5,346 bases of DNA from positions 1 through 5,346 of the forward strand of contig JAJRTM010000787.1 of the NCBI GenBank assembly GCA_024278285.1, given 5' to 3'. Positions 1 through 5,346 of the stretch are shown here, in pieces (positions within the stretch are counted from its first letter, which is position 1; every line of letters starts with the position of its first letter). This stretch comes from Planctomycetota bacterium. GTDB taxonomy: Bacteria; Planctomycetota; Planctomycetia; Planctomycetales; Planctomycetaceae. Both the position numbers and the translations under genes were made by a program. The notes below the pieces were generated by a model, which saw nothing but the letters and a program-made list of their open reading frames with translations, was not told the origin of the DNA and did not search any database.

Positions 1-30
1 ATTCAAAAACAGGAGACGCGGTCGGTTCAT
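1..30 (-). CDS. Start of a probable glycosyltransferase (N-terminal ten codons only)
   Basis: An ATG at 30-28 opens a frame that runs off the window edge and reads MNRPRLLFLN. A short basic start followed by a hydrophobic strand ending in Asn is typical of the first beta strand of GT-B glycosyltransferases (GT4 type), which often read RPRxLFxN in polysaccharide clusters. The gene lies just after gmd on the same strand, where a glycosyltransferase using GDP-sugars is expected. No Shine-Dalgarno is visible: the seven bases before the ATG are TACTTTC, and upstream of them the heptamer array begins. No terminator is seen between gmd and this start, so co-transcription is likely. With only ten residues the family call is an inference from motif and position; the frame could also be chance. 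Confidence 0.5.
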   Translation of the reverse strand, partial: MNRPRLLFLN

Positions 31-37
31 GAAAGTA

Positions 38-142
38 GTTGACAGTATTCAGTATTCAGTATTCAGTATTCAGTATTCAGTATTCAGTATTCAGTATTCA
101 GTATTCAGTATTCAGTATTCAGTATTCAGTATTCAGTTGACA
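38..142. repeat. Perfect heptanucleotide tandem array (GTATTCA)13 capped by GTTGACA at both ends
   Basis: Thirteen identical, uninterrupted copies of GTATTCA fill 45-135. They are flanked in the same seven-base register by GTTGACA at 38-44 and GTTGACA at 136-142, giving 15 heptamers with a variant unit at each end. On the coding strand of the neighbouring genes the unit reads TGAATAC. The array begins 22 bp after the gmd stop codon and ends 7 bp before the start codon at 30. Because 7 is not a multiple of 3, all frames read the same cycle: the minus strand meets TGA every seven codons, while the plus strand is open (QYSVFSI). The absence of any substitution among 13 copies suggests recent expansion or ongoing slippage. 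It resembles in kind the heptamer STRR repeats of cyanobacteria, though the unit differs from those I know. Confidence 0.98.
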
Positions 143-164
143 GGAGGGGCAGTTGTTTGTTTTG

Positions 165-1259
165 TTAGACTTCGCTGAGGGTGAATGCTTTTGAGCTGCT
201 CATGAGTGTTTCGACATCGGCATCGACCATCATGCGGACCAGTTCCGGGAAGCCAACTTTTAATTCCCAGTTCAATTCCTGTTGTGCTTTGGTGCTGTCT
301 CCCAAGAGCAAATCAACTTCTGTTGGCCGGAAATACCGTTCATCAATTCGAATTAAAACTTGTCCATCGGGGCCGATTCCTTGTTCTTCGACGCCAGTTC
401 CGTTCCATGTGAGCGGTAAGCCAACATGGGTAAAGGCAAGTTCACAGAATTCGCGTACGGAATGAGTTTCGCCGGTCGCGATGACGTAATCTTTGGGGAC
501 TTCTACTTGAAGCATCAGGTGCATCGCTTCGACGTAATCTCCTGCAAATCCCCAATCCCGTTTTGCGTCAACATTTCCGAGGAACAAACATTCCTGCTTG
601 CCATGATAAATCGCAGCGACTGCTCGTGAGATCTTTCTGGTTACGAATGTCTCCCCTCTGCGAGGAGATTCGTGATTAAACAGAATCCCGTTGACGGCAA
701 ACATTCCGTACGATTCCCGGTAATTTCGCGTGATATGAAACGCATACGCTTTCGCAGCCGCATAGGGACTGCGGGGGTAGAAGGGGGTTGTTTCAGTTTG
801 TGGTGTTTCGAGAACTTTGCCATATAGTTCAGAAGAAGAGGCCTGATAAAACTTTGACTCCAAACCGAGATCTCGCATCCCTTCCAGAATTCTTACCGCC
901 CCCAAGCCTGTTACATCGCCAGTGTATTCAGGAATTTCAAAGGAAACTTTTACGTGTGATTGTGCTCCCAGGTTATAAATTTCGTCAGGACGAACAACTT
1001 TCAAAACACGATTGATTGACGAGGAATCTGCCAGGTCACCAAACGTCAAATGCAAGCGAACATCTTCCTCGTGCGGGTCTTGGTAGATGTGATCAATCCG
1101 CCCGGTATTGAAAGAAGAAGATCGGCGGACGACCCCCCAAACTTCATAGCCCTTACCGATGAGTAGCTCAGAGAGATAAGAACCATCCTGTCCGGTGATC
1201 CCAAAGATGAGTGCCTTTTTTCCATTTTTCGGTGGAAATTGTCGATCAGTTATTTTCAC
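165..1259 (-). CDS. gmd: GDP-mannose 4,6-dehydratase
   Basis: Cytosolic short-chain dehydrogenase/reductase enzyme (364 aa; the E. coli protein is about 373) that converts GDP-D-mannose to GDP-4-keto-6-deoxy-D-mannose with a tightly bound NADP cofactor. It is the first committed step to GDP-L-fucose. Visible motifs are the Rossmann dinucleotide loop [10 protein letters not shown] (residues 20-29), QASSSELYG (139-147), the catalytic Y166-AAA-K170 in PRSPYAAAK, the family signature [15 protein letters not shown] (195-209) and [16 protein letters not shown] (228-243). The catalytic position that is Thr in E. coli (QASTSE) is Ser142 here, a conservative change that keeps the hydroxyl; Glu144 is kept. 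The start is GTG at 1259, chosen because AAGGA lies seven bases upstream; it gives about a dozen extra N-terminal residues before the conserved [10 protein letters not shown]. The gene follows fcl after 68 bp on the same strand, an obvious pathway pair. Confidence 0.97.
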   Translation of the reverse strand: MKITDRQFPPKNGKKALIFGITGQDGSYLSELLIGKGYEVWGVVRRSSSFNTGRIDHIYQDPHEEDVRLHLTFGDLADSSSINRVLKVVRPDEIYNLGAQSHVKVSFEIPEYTGDVTGLGAVRILEGMRDLGLESKFYQASSSELYGKVLETPQTETTPFYPRSPYAAAKAYAFHITRNYRESYGMFAVNGILFNHESPRRGETFVTRKISRAVAAIYHGKQECLFLGNVDAKRDWGFAGDYVEAMHLMLQVEVPKDYVIATGETHSVREFCELAFTHVGLPLTWNGTGVEEQGIGPDGQVLIRIDERYFRPTEVDLLLGDSTKAQQELNWELKVGFPELVRMMVDADVETLMSSSKAFTLSEV

Positions 1260-1266
1260 AGTTCAA

Positions 1267-1271
1267 TCCTT
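1267..1271 (-). promoter_or_regulatory. Shine-Dalgarno site of gmd
   Basis: On the minus strand AAGGA is followed by a seven-base spacer (TTGAACT) and then GTG AAA ATA. This spacing is ideal and decides the GTG start of gmd at 1259, since no in-frame ATG lies nearby. It is the only strong Shine-Dalgarno among the genes of this window; the fcl, NusG-paralog and WecA-like starts have weak or no purine-rich sites at the right distance. Confidence 0.75.
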
Positions 1272-1327
1272 TTTCAAGTTCTTAAATCAGCCGGACTGAG
1301 ATAGCGTCAGCATCCCTCAATCAACAC

Positions 1328-2314
1328 TTACTTCTTTTCCGCGACTTCGGCTTCTGCCGTTATTTGCGTTGTTTCGTTATTGTTCCAGTTTGAATTCTGG
1401 TACCACTCGTAAGTTTGTTTGACGCCATCTTTCAAGTTGATTGATGGTTCCCAGCCGAGTGCTTTTAGTTTTGAAATATCGAGTTGCTTGCGAGGCGTTC
1501 CATCTGGCTTGGTGGTATCGAAATCGATCGAACAATCGGGATAGACCAGTTCACGAATTGTTTCTGCCAGTTCACGAATTGTTAGATCAATTCCGGTGCC
1601 GATATTTATTGGATCTGCTTCGTTGTAGTTCTCTATCAAGAACAAACACGCTTCAGCAAGATCATCGACATGCAGAAACTCTCTTAATGGAGTGCCGGTC
1701 CCCCAGATGGTTACTGAAGTTGAATTTGATATTTTTGCTTCGTGGAATCGTCGAATTAAAGCGGGGAGAACGTGAGAGTTTTCGGGATGAAAATTATCGT
1801 TGGGGCCGTATAAGTTTGTAGGCATCGCAGAAATAAACTGGCAGCCGTATTGTTCTCGGTACGCCTGGCAAGAAAGTAGCCCTGCGATTTTTGCAATCGC
1901 ATAAGCGTAGTTCGTTTTCTCCAATGGCCCAGTCAGCAAGTATTCTTCTTTAATCGGTTGTGGACAATCTCGCGGATAGATGCACGAACTTCCCAGATAG
2001 AGTAGTTTTTTCACTTTTGAATCACAGGCGGCTCGCAGCACTGTTGAGTGAATCAACATGTTGTCGTACAAAAAGTCAGCAGGGTATTTTGAGTTAGCCC
2101 AGATGCCTCCCACTTTTCCTGCAACATGAATCACATAATCAGGGCGGTGTTCTTCAAACCATTTTGAAACTGACCATTGATCCCGCAAGTCAAGCTCATC
2201 CCGACTGGCGGTCAGCAATCTGGTAATGCCTCGCGATTGCAGGGTCCGCATAATTGCAGAGCCCACCAATCCTTTATGACCGGTAACGAAGATAGATGAT
2301 TCTTTAGTGAGCAT
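1328..2314 (-). CDS. fcl: GDP-L-fucose synthase (GDP-4-keto-6-deoxymannose 3,5-epimerase-4-reductase)
   Basis: Cytosolic SDR enzyme (328 aa; about 321 in E. coli Fcl/WcaG) that epimerises C3 and C5 of GDP-4-keto-6-deoxymannose, the Gmd product, and reduces C4 with NADPH to give GDP-L-fucose. The NADP loop is GHKGLVG (residues 12-18). The active-site residues match E. coli with a constant offset of two: Ser109 and Cys111 in LGSSCIYP, Tyr138 and Lys142 in YAIAK, and His181 in [18 protein letters not shown] (65-74), [14 protein letters not shown] (164-177) and [12 protein letters not shown] (207-218) are family signatures. The last 20 or so residues, from about 308, form a polar Asn/Thr/Glu/Ala/Lys-rich tail not expected in the family core, probably disordered. 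The ATG start at 2314 has no well-spaced Shine-Dalgarno. The gene sits 57 bp after the NusG-paralog gene and 68 bp before gmd, so one operon is likely. Confidence 0.97.
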   Translation of the reverse strand: MLTKESSIFVTGHKGLVGSAIMRTLQSRGITRLLTASRDELDLRDQWSVSKWFEEHRPDYVIHVAGKVGGIWANSKYPADFLYDNMLIHSTVLRAACDSKVKKLLYLGSSCIYPRDCPQPIKEEYLLTGPLEKTNYAYAIAKIAGLLSCQAYREQYGCQFISAMPTNLYGPNDNFHPENSHVLPALIRRFHEAKISNSTSVTIWGTGTPLREFLHVDDLAEACLFLIENYNEADPINIGTGIDLTIRELAETIRELVYPDCSIDFDTTKPDGTPRKQLDISKLKALGWEPSINLKDGVKQTYEWYQNSNWNNNETTQITAEAEVAEKK

Positions 2315-2350
2315 TATTCAATTATTCTTGCCAACTCCATTAAACGTCAA

Positions 2351-2379
2351 AGTATAATTCAGGTATTATCATCAGTCAC
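2351..2379 (-). promoter_or_regulatory. Possible secondary promoter ahead of fcl
   Basis: On the minus strand GTGACT (2379-2374, four of six matches to TTGACA), a 17-bp spacer and TATACT (2356-2351, five of six matches to TATAAT) precede fcl. The -35 box overlaps the stop codon of the NusG-paralog gene. It could give fcl and gmd an internal start that does not depend on the upstream promoter. Consensus matching alone is weak evidence, and the sigma factor preference of this organism is unknown. Confidence 0.3.
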
Positions 2380-2929
2380 AAACTTCAACTTCCCAGTCGT
2401 TTAGTTCGACTGAAGCTCCCTGCTGTAGAAAGTTTACCGAAATGACCAGGCGGTCAACGCCTTTTCGCTGAAAGACGGTACCTGACGCCCCTTTCATTGG
2501 GCCACTTTTTACTCTCACCTTTGTTCCCGGCTGCAAGCGGGATTCAATACTGACCGGCTCCCCGAGTGTAATCAACGTTTCTATTTGAAGCAGGTCGCAG
2601 CGAAGAGAATCCCCATCTTCTACTTCCAGACAGCGGGATATTGTGTTTGTCGTTAACGCAAGATGGCGAGCTTCTTCGTTGCCGTACAGGAAAACATAAT
2701 TGGCGAATAATGGGACAAAGCTGGTTCGTTGGCGTCCTGCAGGGGATCGATATTTTTTTTCGATAATCGGAGAGTAAAACGGAACCTCTTGAGCAGCGAG
2801 CATCCGCATCAACTGCTTTTCCTGCCGGGACATCGTGTATAACGCCCACCATTTCGCATCTGATGGTTCTGGGCAGGCTGTCAGTAAATCAGCAGGGTAA
2901 AGATTTATTTCCTGATCAAGAATTGGCAT
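2372..2929 (-). CDS. NusG-family specialised transcription elongation factor (RfaH/UpxY/LoaP-like)
   Basis: A 185-aa NusG paralog. Such proteins bind RNA polymerase and suppress pausing or termination in long polysaccharide operons. The NGN domain spans about residues 26-122: KWWALYTMSRQEKQLMRML (26-44), then PFYSPIIEKKYRSPAGR (50-66) and the signature SFVPLFANYVFLYG (70-83). A KOW domain follows at about 132-184 with LQPGTKVRVKSGPMKGASG (132-150). Ahead of the NGN domain is a 25-residue extension, MPILDQEINLYPADLL and beyond, which I recall from polysaccharide-locus NusG paralogs of planctomycetes and relatives; its conservation supports the ATG at 2929. It is not housekeeping NusG: it lacks the usual secE/rplK neighbours and sits first in a unit with fcl, gmd and probably a glycosyltransferase. 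Only a weak GGA lies before the start. No recruitment element could be identified, so action on its own operon is inferred from position. Confidence 0.9.
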   Translation of the reverse strand: MPILDQEINLYPADLLTACPEPSDAKWWALYTMSRQEKQLMRMLAAQEVPFYSPIIEKKYRSPAGRQRTSFVPLFANYVFLYGNEEARHLALTTNTISRCLEVEDGDSLRCDLLQIETLITLGEPVSIESRLQPGTKVRVKSGPMKGASGTVFQRKGVDRLVISVNFLQQGASVELNDWEVEVCD

Positions 2930-2974
2930 GCTTAAAATTCCATTTTGGCTAAATCGGCGCGCACTCCGTTCCCC

Positions 2975-2987
2975 TGGGTGACACCCA
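2975..2987. other. 13-bp perfect odd palindrome in the leader of the NusG-paralog gene
   Basis: TGGGTG-A-CACCCA has six-base arms around a single central A. As DNA it has the form of a dimeric-regulator operator. As RNA it could fold only as a 5-bp stem with a 3-base loop. Read on the plus strand it is followed by six T residues (2988-2993), which resembles a minimal terminator, but there is no plus-strand gene for it to end. Read on the minus strand, in the direction of the operon, no U-tract follows. It lies 46 bp before the ATG at 2929. Confidence 0.4.
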
Positions 2988-3085
2988 TTTTTTCTTTACG
3001 CTCTGTGTTTTTTAACGTCCTGTTATTGCAATCCATTGGCACCTTACGAGATATCCTTTCTCTGCTTACACTTCCACAAGTATTC

Positions 3086-3115
3086 AGTATACGAGCCGAT
3101 TCCAACTCATCGCAA
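3086..3115 (-). promoter_or_regulatory. Candidate sigma70-type promoter for the NusG-paralog/fcl/gmd unit
   Basis: On the minus strand TTGCGA (3115-3110, four of six to TTGACA), an 18-bp spacer and TATACT (3091-3086, five of six to TATAAT) are present. Transcription would start near 3079 and leave a leader of about 150 nt before the ATG at 2929. The -10 region overlaps an 11-base match, GTATTCAGTAT at 3080-3090, to the heptamer array found after gmd. It is the best promoter match I found in the gap, but it rests on consensus matching by eye only. Confidence 0.4.
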
Positions 3116-3279
3116 GAAATGATCAACTTGCAGTGTGCAGAATCTCTCCTTTTTTATCTCTTCCTCTTCATAACTCTTACATTCAATATTAACTGAATGA
3201 AATCCCCAAATTGCAGATTTCTCTTCTTCTTTAATTTTACATTTCTAAATAGGCGGTATTATCAGATAGTCGCTTTGCT

Positions 3280-3289
3280 GGAACGTTCC
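3280..3289. other. GGAACGTTCC palindrome, possible operator
   Basis: A perfect 10-bp palindrome. With one mismatched pair it extends to 16 bp, GCTGGAACGTTCCTGC at 3277-3292. It lies in the gap about 165 bp upstream of the candidate promoter's -35 box and about 105 bp after the WecA-like stop codon. It could bind a dimeric regulator, but a 10-bp palindrome also occurs by chance, and no family is indicated. Confidence 0.25.
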
Positions 3290-3315
3290 TGCCATCGCCA
3301 ATGGGGTGCCATAAA

Positions 3316-3358
3316 ACTTCTTGGGAAGTGGGGAGGGAGGTAACTATCTATTCCCCAC
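3316..3358 (-). terminator. Weak candidate terminator after the WecA-like gene (two overlapping hairpins)
   Basis: In minus-strand order GTGGGGA (3358-3352) pairs with TCCCCAC (3334-3328) across a 17-base loop. Then ACTTC (3329-3325) pairs with GAAGT (3320-3316) across a CCAA loop, followed directly by TTTAT. The two hairpins share two bases, so both cannot form fully at once. The second has the order of an intrinsic terminator, but the stem is only 5 bp with a short T-run. It lies about 40 bp after the stop codon at 3397, where a terminator would be expected. Confidence 0.25.
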
Positions 3359-3396
3359 AACATGCCAATGTGCCCGGTTAAGCAACCAGGAACATT

Positions 3397-4935
3397 TCAT
3401 ATTGCGGTAATGGTATCGCTTTCAACCCGAGGTTCTGTCATCGATACACTTTCTTCTGGTTCTTCGATCAATTCTCGCTCAATAATTTCACTGAATTGTA
3501 TTTCGAAGGCATGTAGGCCTTCTGCCAGGTCTGCCAGCCAATGGAAATTCGACTCTCCTTTTAGAGATTTCCCGACAAGAGACATGCATCCGACTCGTTT
3601 ATCATCACTGAAGAAGGGAACATCCATGCTCCAGGAATTTTCATCCTCCTGTTCGTGGTGACTATTCCAGACGGCGTGGTATTCTTCGCTGATTACTGGA
3701 GAACTGATGTTGAGTTGAACCTTGGATAATTCAAACCGCTCGGCGTATTCAATGAGCGAATCCCATAACAGTTCCCATTCTCGGTTTCCCTGAAAACGGG
3801 AGCAAACTGATTGACCCTTCTCACTAATATCATCCTGACCACGTGGGATTTTCATTAAGAGTGAACGAAGAAATGATTTCACCCGCCTGATAAACAGATC
3901 GCATTCGTGAAAACCGAATAATCTTGTGCCAACAAATGCTCCCAATACAGTGAGCGTGCTGATAATCGCAATCGTTTCGCTTTTCAGGGCAACACTCACT
4001 AATGCTCCCACCGAACAAATAATACATGCCAGCCCGATGATGAGAACTGTTTTTCCCGGACTAAAACCGCGGTTCTGCAAAACGTGATGAATATGACCAC
4101 GATCCACCGTATACAGGCTTCTGCCGGTCAATTTTCTGCGGGCAAGTGCCATCAGCACATCGAAAAAGACGATCGCCCAAATCGCAGTCGCTGCAGTTAT
4201 TGCAACTGTTGCAGGGCCTTTGAGCGAGCTTCGAATGGCAAGCACTCCCAGTAATAATCCGATGGTCATGCTCCCTGCATCACCAAGAAAAATCATCGCA
4301 GGTGGTCTGTTATAAACAAGAAAACCACCCAACGCCCCGGCCAGCATACAGGCAACCAGCGATTCCATCGGATGCCCTAGCATGTGGGCCATAATCGCAA
4401 AAGCAATACTGATGACAATCCCAACGGTTGAAGCCAGACCATCTGCTCCATCGATCAAATTCATCGCATTAATAATTGCGAGCAGCCACAAACAAGTAAT
4501 CGGAAAAGCAAAAATGCCCAGTTCCCAGGTATGCCCGAACAGCACAAACTTTTCGATGATCGATCCGCCAGATACAGCCAGAACGCAGGCGAAAATTTGC
4601 CCGAGTAATTTTTGTCTGCCGCGAATTCCGTAGCGGTCATCAGCCAGGCCGATGAGACAAAGGATGAATGCAGCTAGGGCAACCGCTCCCATTGGCAGCC
4701 ATCGATATAACAAGGCGCTTCTCACAGCAGGCACGAAGGCACCAGAAGCTATAATAACAATTAAGACCGAAAGCAGGACGGCTACTCCTCCGCCTAAAGC
4801 AACTTCCCGACCATGCAGTTTTCGATGCCCATCAGGTCGATCCACCAACCCAACTCGCCGGGCAACTTTCGCGACCAGCGGAGTGAGTGCAATCGAGCAC
4901 AAAAAACTAAATACTATCGATAAAAACCAAGCCAT
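3397..4935 (-). CDS. WecA/MraY-family polyprenyl-phosphate sugar-1-phosphate transferase with extra C-terminal domain
   Basis: Integral membrane enzyme (512 aa) that moves a sugar-1-phosphate, probably an N-acetylhexosamine phosphate from its UDP donor, onto undecaprenyl phosphate and so begins a lipid-linked glycan. Family motifs appear in order: [12 protein letters not shown] (residues 31-42), the metal/substrate Asp pair LADD (97-100), [12 protein letters not shown] (156-167) with Asp162 and Asp165, IFLGDAGS (215-222), and the WecA-type DRGHIHH (278-284). About eleven hydrophobic segments fill residues 1-340, as in WecA. After about 345 comes a soluble tail of some 165 residues absent from E. 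coli WecA: a basic linker, a probably folded part (about 383-485, rich in Trp and aromatic residues) and an acidic end. The ATG at 4935 lacks a Shine-Dalgarno, and the next gene is 467 bp away. Nothing definite was seen in the 230 bp upstream (4936-5165). WecA-like is preferred to MraY because of HIHH; the exact sugar is unknown. Confidence 0.93.
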   Translation of the reverse strand: MAWFLSIVFSFLCSIALTPLVAKVARRVGLVDRPDGHRKLHGREVALGGGVAVLLSVLIVIIASGAFVPAVRSALLYRWLPMGAVALAAFILCLIGLADDRYGIRGRQKLLGQIFACVLAVSGGSIIEKFVLFGHTWELGIFAFPITCLWLLAIINAMNLIDGADGLASTVGIVISIAFAIMAHMLGHPMESLVACMLAGALGGFLVYNRPPAMIFLGDAGSMTIGLLLGVLAIRSSLKGPATVAITAATAIWAIVFFDVLMALARRKLTGRSLYTVDRGHIHHVLQNRGFSPGKTVLIIGLACIICSVGALVSVALKSETIAIISTLTVLGAFVGTRLFGFHECDLFIRRVKSFLRSLLMKIPRGQDDISEKGQSVCSRFQGNREWELLWDSLIEYAERFELSKVQLNISSPVISEEYHAVWNSHHEQEDENSWSMDVPFFSDDKRVGCMSLVGKSLKGESNFHWLADLAEGLHAFEIQFSEIIERELIEEPEESVSMTEPRVESDTITAI

Positions 4936-5165
4936 GATGTTTAATTACACAAAAACAATGGTTTTACATTTTGACCCGCAAATACTCGTTCAACATTAAG
5001 CCACAGTAGATGCCGGATCACTGATGTAAAAAAGGTAGGTTACTGCTAAGAACTTCATTCTTCAAAAATGCAGAGCTGTTACAAGAAGCTATCCTTCAAC
5101 TTAACGAATAATTTATCAAATAACTTTTCCCGGGGATTTCACTTGGGGTTTCTACCTGTGTCCAG

Positions 5166-5346
5166 TTAATCTTTTGCGTTATCAGATCGCAGAGAAAGCA
5201 CGTTTCGGTAGGCTGCTTCTATGCTGCGATCATTTGGGCTCATTCGGTGGGCTGTTTCAAGCTGCTTGCGGGCGGCATCTATCTGTCCAGATTGAATGAG
5301 CATCCGAGCGTATTCTTTTCGCCAGGTTCCTTCCAACGGTTTTCTC
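5166..5346 (-). CDS. C-terminal end of a tetratricopeptide-repeat protein (partial)
   Basis: A frame entering from the right edge ends at TAA (5168-5166) and gives 59 residues. WRKEYARMLIQSGQIDAARK followed by QLETAHRMSPND fits a TPR helix pair: Tyr/Ala in helix A, Gly-Gln-Ile-Asp-Ala-Ala at the turn, Ala in helix B, then a Pro after the second helix. A further helix, SIEAAYRNVLSL, and a polar tail (SDNAKD) close the protein. The start and any other domains are outside the window. In polysaccharide clusters of this kind TPR tails occur on O-antigen ligase/polymerase-like membrane proteins and on stand-alone scaffold proteins; the sequence here cannot tell which. No clear terminator follows, and the WecA-like start is 230 bp downstream on the same strand. 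Confidence 0.8.
   Translation of the reverse strand, partial: RKPLEGTWRKEYARMLIQSGQIDAARKQLETAHRMSPNDRSIEAAYRNVLSLRSDNAKD

Larger units (their letters stand above)
2930..3396. other. 467-bp non-coding gap between the WecA-like and NusG-paralog genes
   Basis: No convincing gene is present on either strand. From right to left in transcription order it holds a weak hairpin region just after the WecA-like gene (3358-3316), a GGAACGTTCC palindrome (3280-3289), an AT-rich stretch with two purine-rich runs on the minus strand (about 3239-3217 and 3171-3143), a sigma70-type promoter candidate (3115-3086), and a leader of about 150 nt containing a 13-bp palindrome (2975-2987). Its size and content suggest that a separate transcription unit starts here. 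A long leader ahead of an antiterminator gene is where a pausing or recruitment element would be expected, but no known ops or JUMPstart sequence is seen in the sense direction. Confidence 0.7.

Noticed and set aside
38..142. CRISPR array
   Set aside because: Units are contiguous seven-base copies with no spacers, and no cas genes are present.
29..178. Plus-strand open frame running through the heptamer array (MKVVDSI, then repeated QYSVFSI)
   Set aside because: It is open only because the heptamer has no stop on that strand in any frame. It has no Shine-Dalgarno, overlaps the gmd 3' end antisense, and has low-complexity content, so I do not call it a gene.
2362..2371. GGTATTATCA repeated at 2362-2371 and 3255-3264
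   Set aside because: A 10-base AT-rich match. Neither copy is followed by a consistent promoter or hairpin, so it was not called.
2932..3126. 64-codon minus-strand frame ending two bases before the NusG-paralog ATG
   Set aside because: The start would be TTG without a Shine-Dalgarno, the composition is unremarkable, and it begins upstream of the predicted transcription start. A translated leader remains possible but unsupported.
3154..3171. Tiny minus-strand frame MKRKR followed by an AAGGAG-like sequence, as a leader peptide
   Set aside because: It lies upstream of the best promoter candidate, and no start codon sits at the right distance after AAGGAG. It looks like a product of the purine-rich run.
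2945..3196. Plus-strand hydrophobic frame of 83 codons in the gap
   Set aside because: TTG start, no ribosome site, and its hydrophobic character comes from a T/C-rich stretch. It opposes all genes in the window.
3252..3258. GGCGGTA, matching the core of the E. coli ops element
   Set aside because: It is on the plus strand, opposite to the operon. The only minus-strand copy (894-900) is inside gmd coding sequence. Both are likely chance.
4652..4999. 115-codon plus-strand frame over the WecA-like start
   Set aside because: It is antisense to well-conserved WecA motifs and has no recognisable features.
4936..5165. Promoter or terminator between the TPR gene and the WecA-like gene
   Set aside because: Several partial hexamers (TTGATA, TTGAAC, TGTAAT) lack a partner at 16-18 bp. 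A run of six T (minus strand) has no stem before it.

Overview
The window is a stretch of a surface or exopolysaccharide gene cluster. Every supported gene is on the minus strand, so transcription runs from high to low coordinates. The likely source is a planctomycete (Planctomycetota). This rests on remembered family features, not on a search: a NusG paralog with an N-terminal extension beginning MPILDQEINLYPADLL, a WecA-type enzyme with a long soluble C-terminal domain, and start codons that mostly lack a Shine-Dalgarno sequence. Genus-level assignment is not possible here.

Layout in transcription order. (1) 5346-5166 is the C-terminal end of a TPR-repeat protein, cut by the window edge. 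(2) 5165-4936 is an intergenic stretch with no convincing signal. (3) 4935-3397 is a WecA/MraY-family polyprenyl-phosphate sugar-1-phosphate transferase with an extra C-terminal domain of about 150 residues. (4) 3396-2930 is a 467-bp non-coding gap holding two short DNA palindromes, a weak hairpin region and a plausible sigma70-type promoter with a leader of about 150 nt. (5) 2929-2372 encodes a specialised NusG/RfaH/UpxY-like elongation factor. (6) 2314-1328 is fcl, GDP-L-fucose synthase. (7) 1259-165 is gmd, GDP-mannose 4,6-dehydratase, with a GTG start and a clear Shine-Dalgarno. (8) 142-38 is a perfect heptanucleotide tandem array. (9) 30-1 is the first ten codons of what looks like a glycosyltransferase.

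How the genes fit together: the WecA-like enzyme would start a lipid-linked glycan by loading a sugar phosphate onto undecaprenyl phosphate. Gmd and Fcl are consecutive steps that turn GDP-mannose into GDP-L-fucose, the donor for a fucosyl residue. The NusG paralog is the first gene of its transcription unit and probably keeps RNA polymerase processive through the long downstream operon. The gene starting at the left edge may be one of the glycosyltransferases that use such sugars.

Most notable points: the array GTTGACA-(GTATTCA)13-GTTGACA, which ends seven bases from a downstream start codon; an isolated partial copy of the same heptamer over the predicted -10 box of the NusG-paralog promoter; the extra C-terminal domain on the WecA-like protein; and the long leader with palindromes ahead of the antiterminator gene. 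The core enzymes themselves are ordinary.
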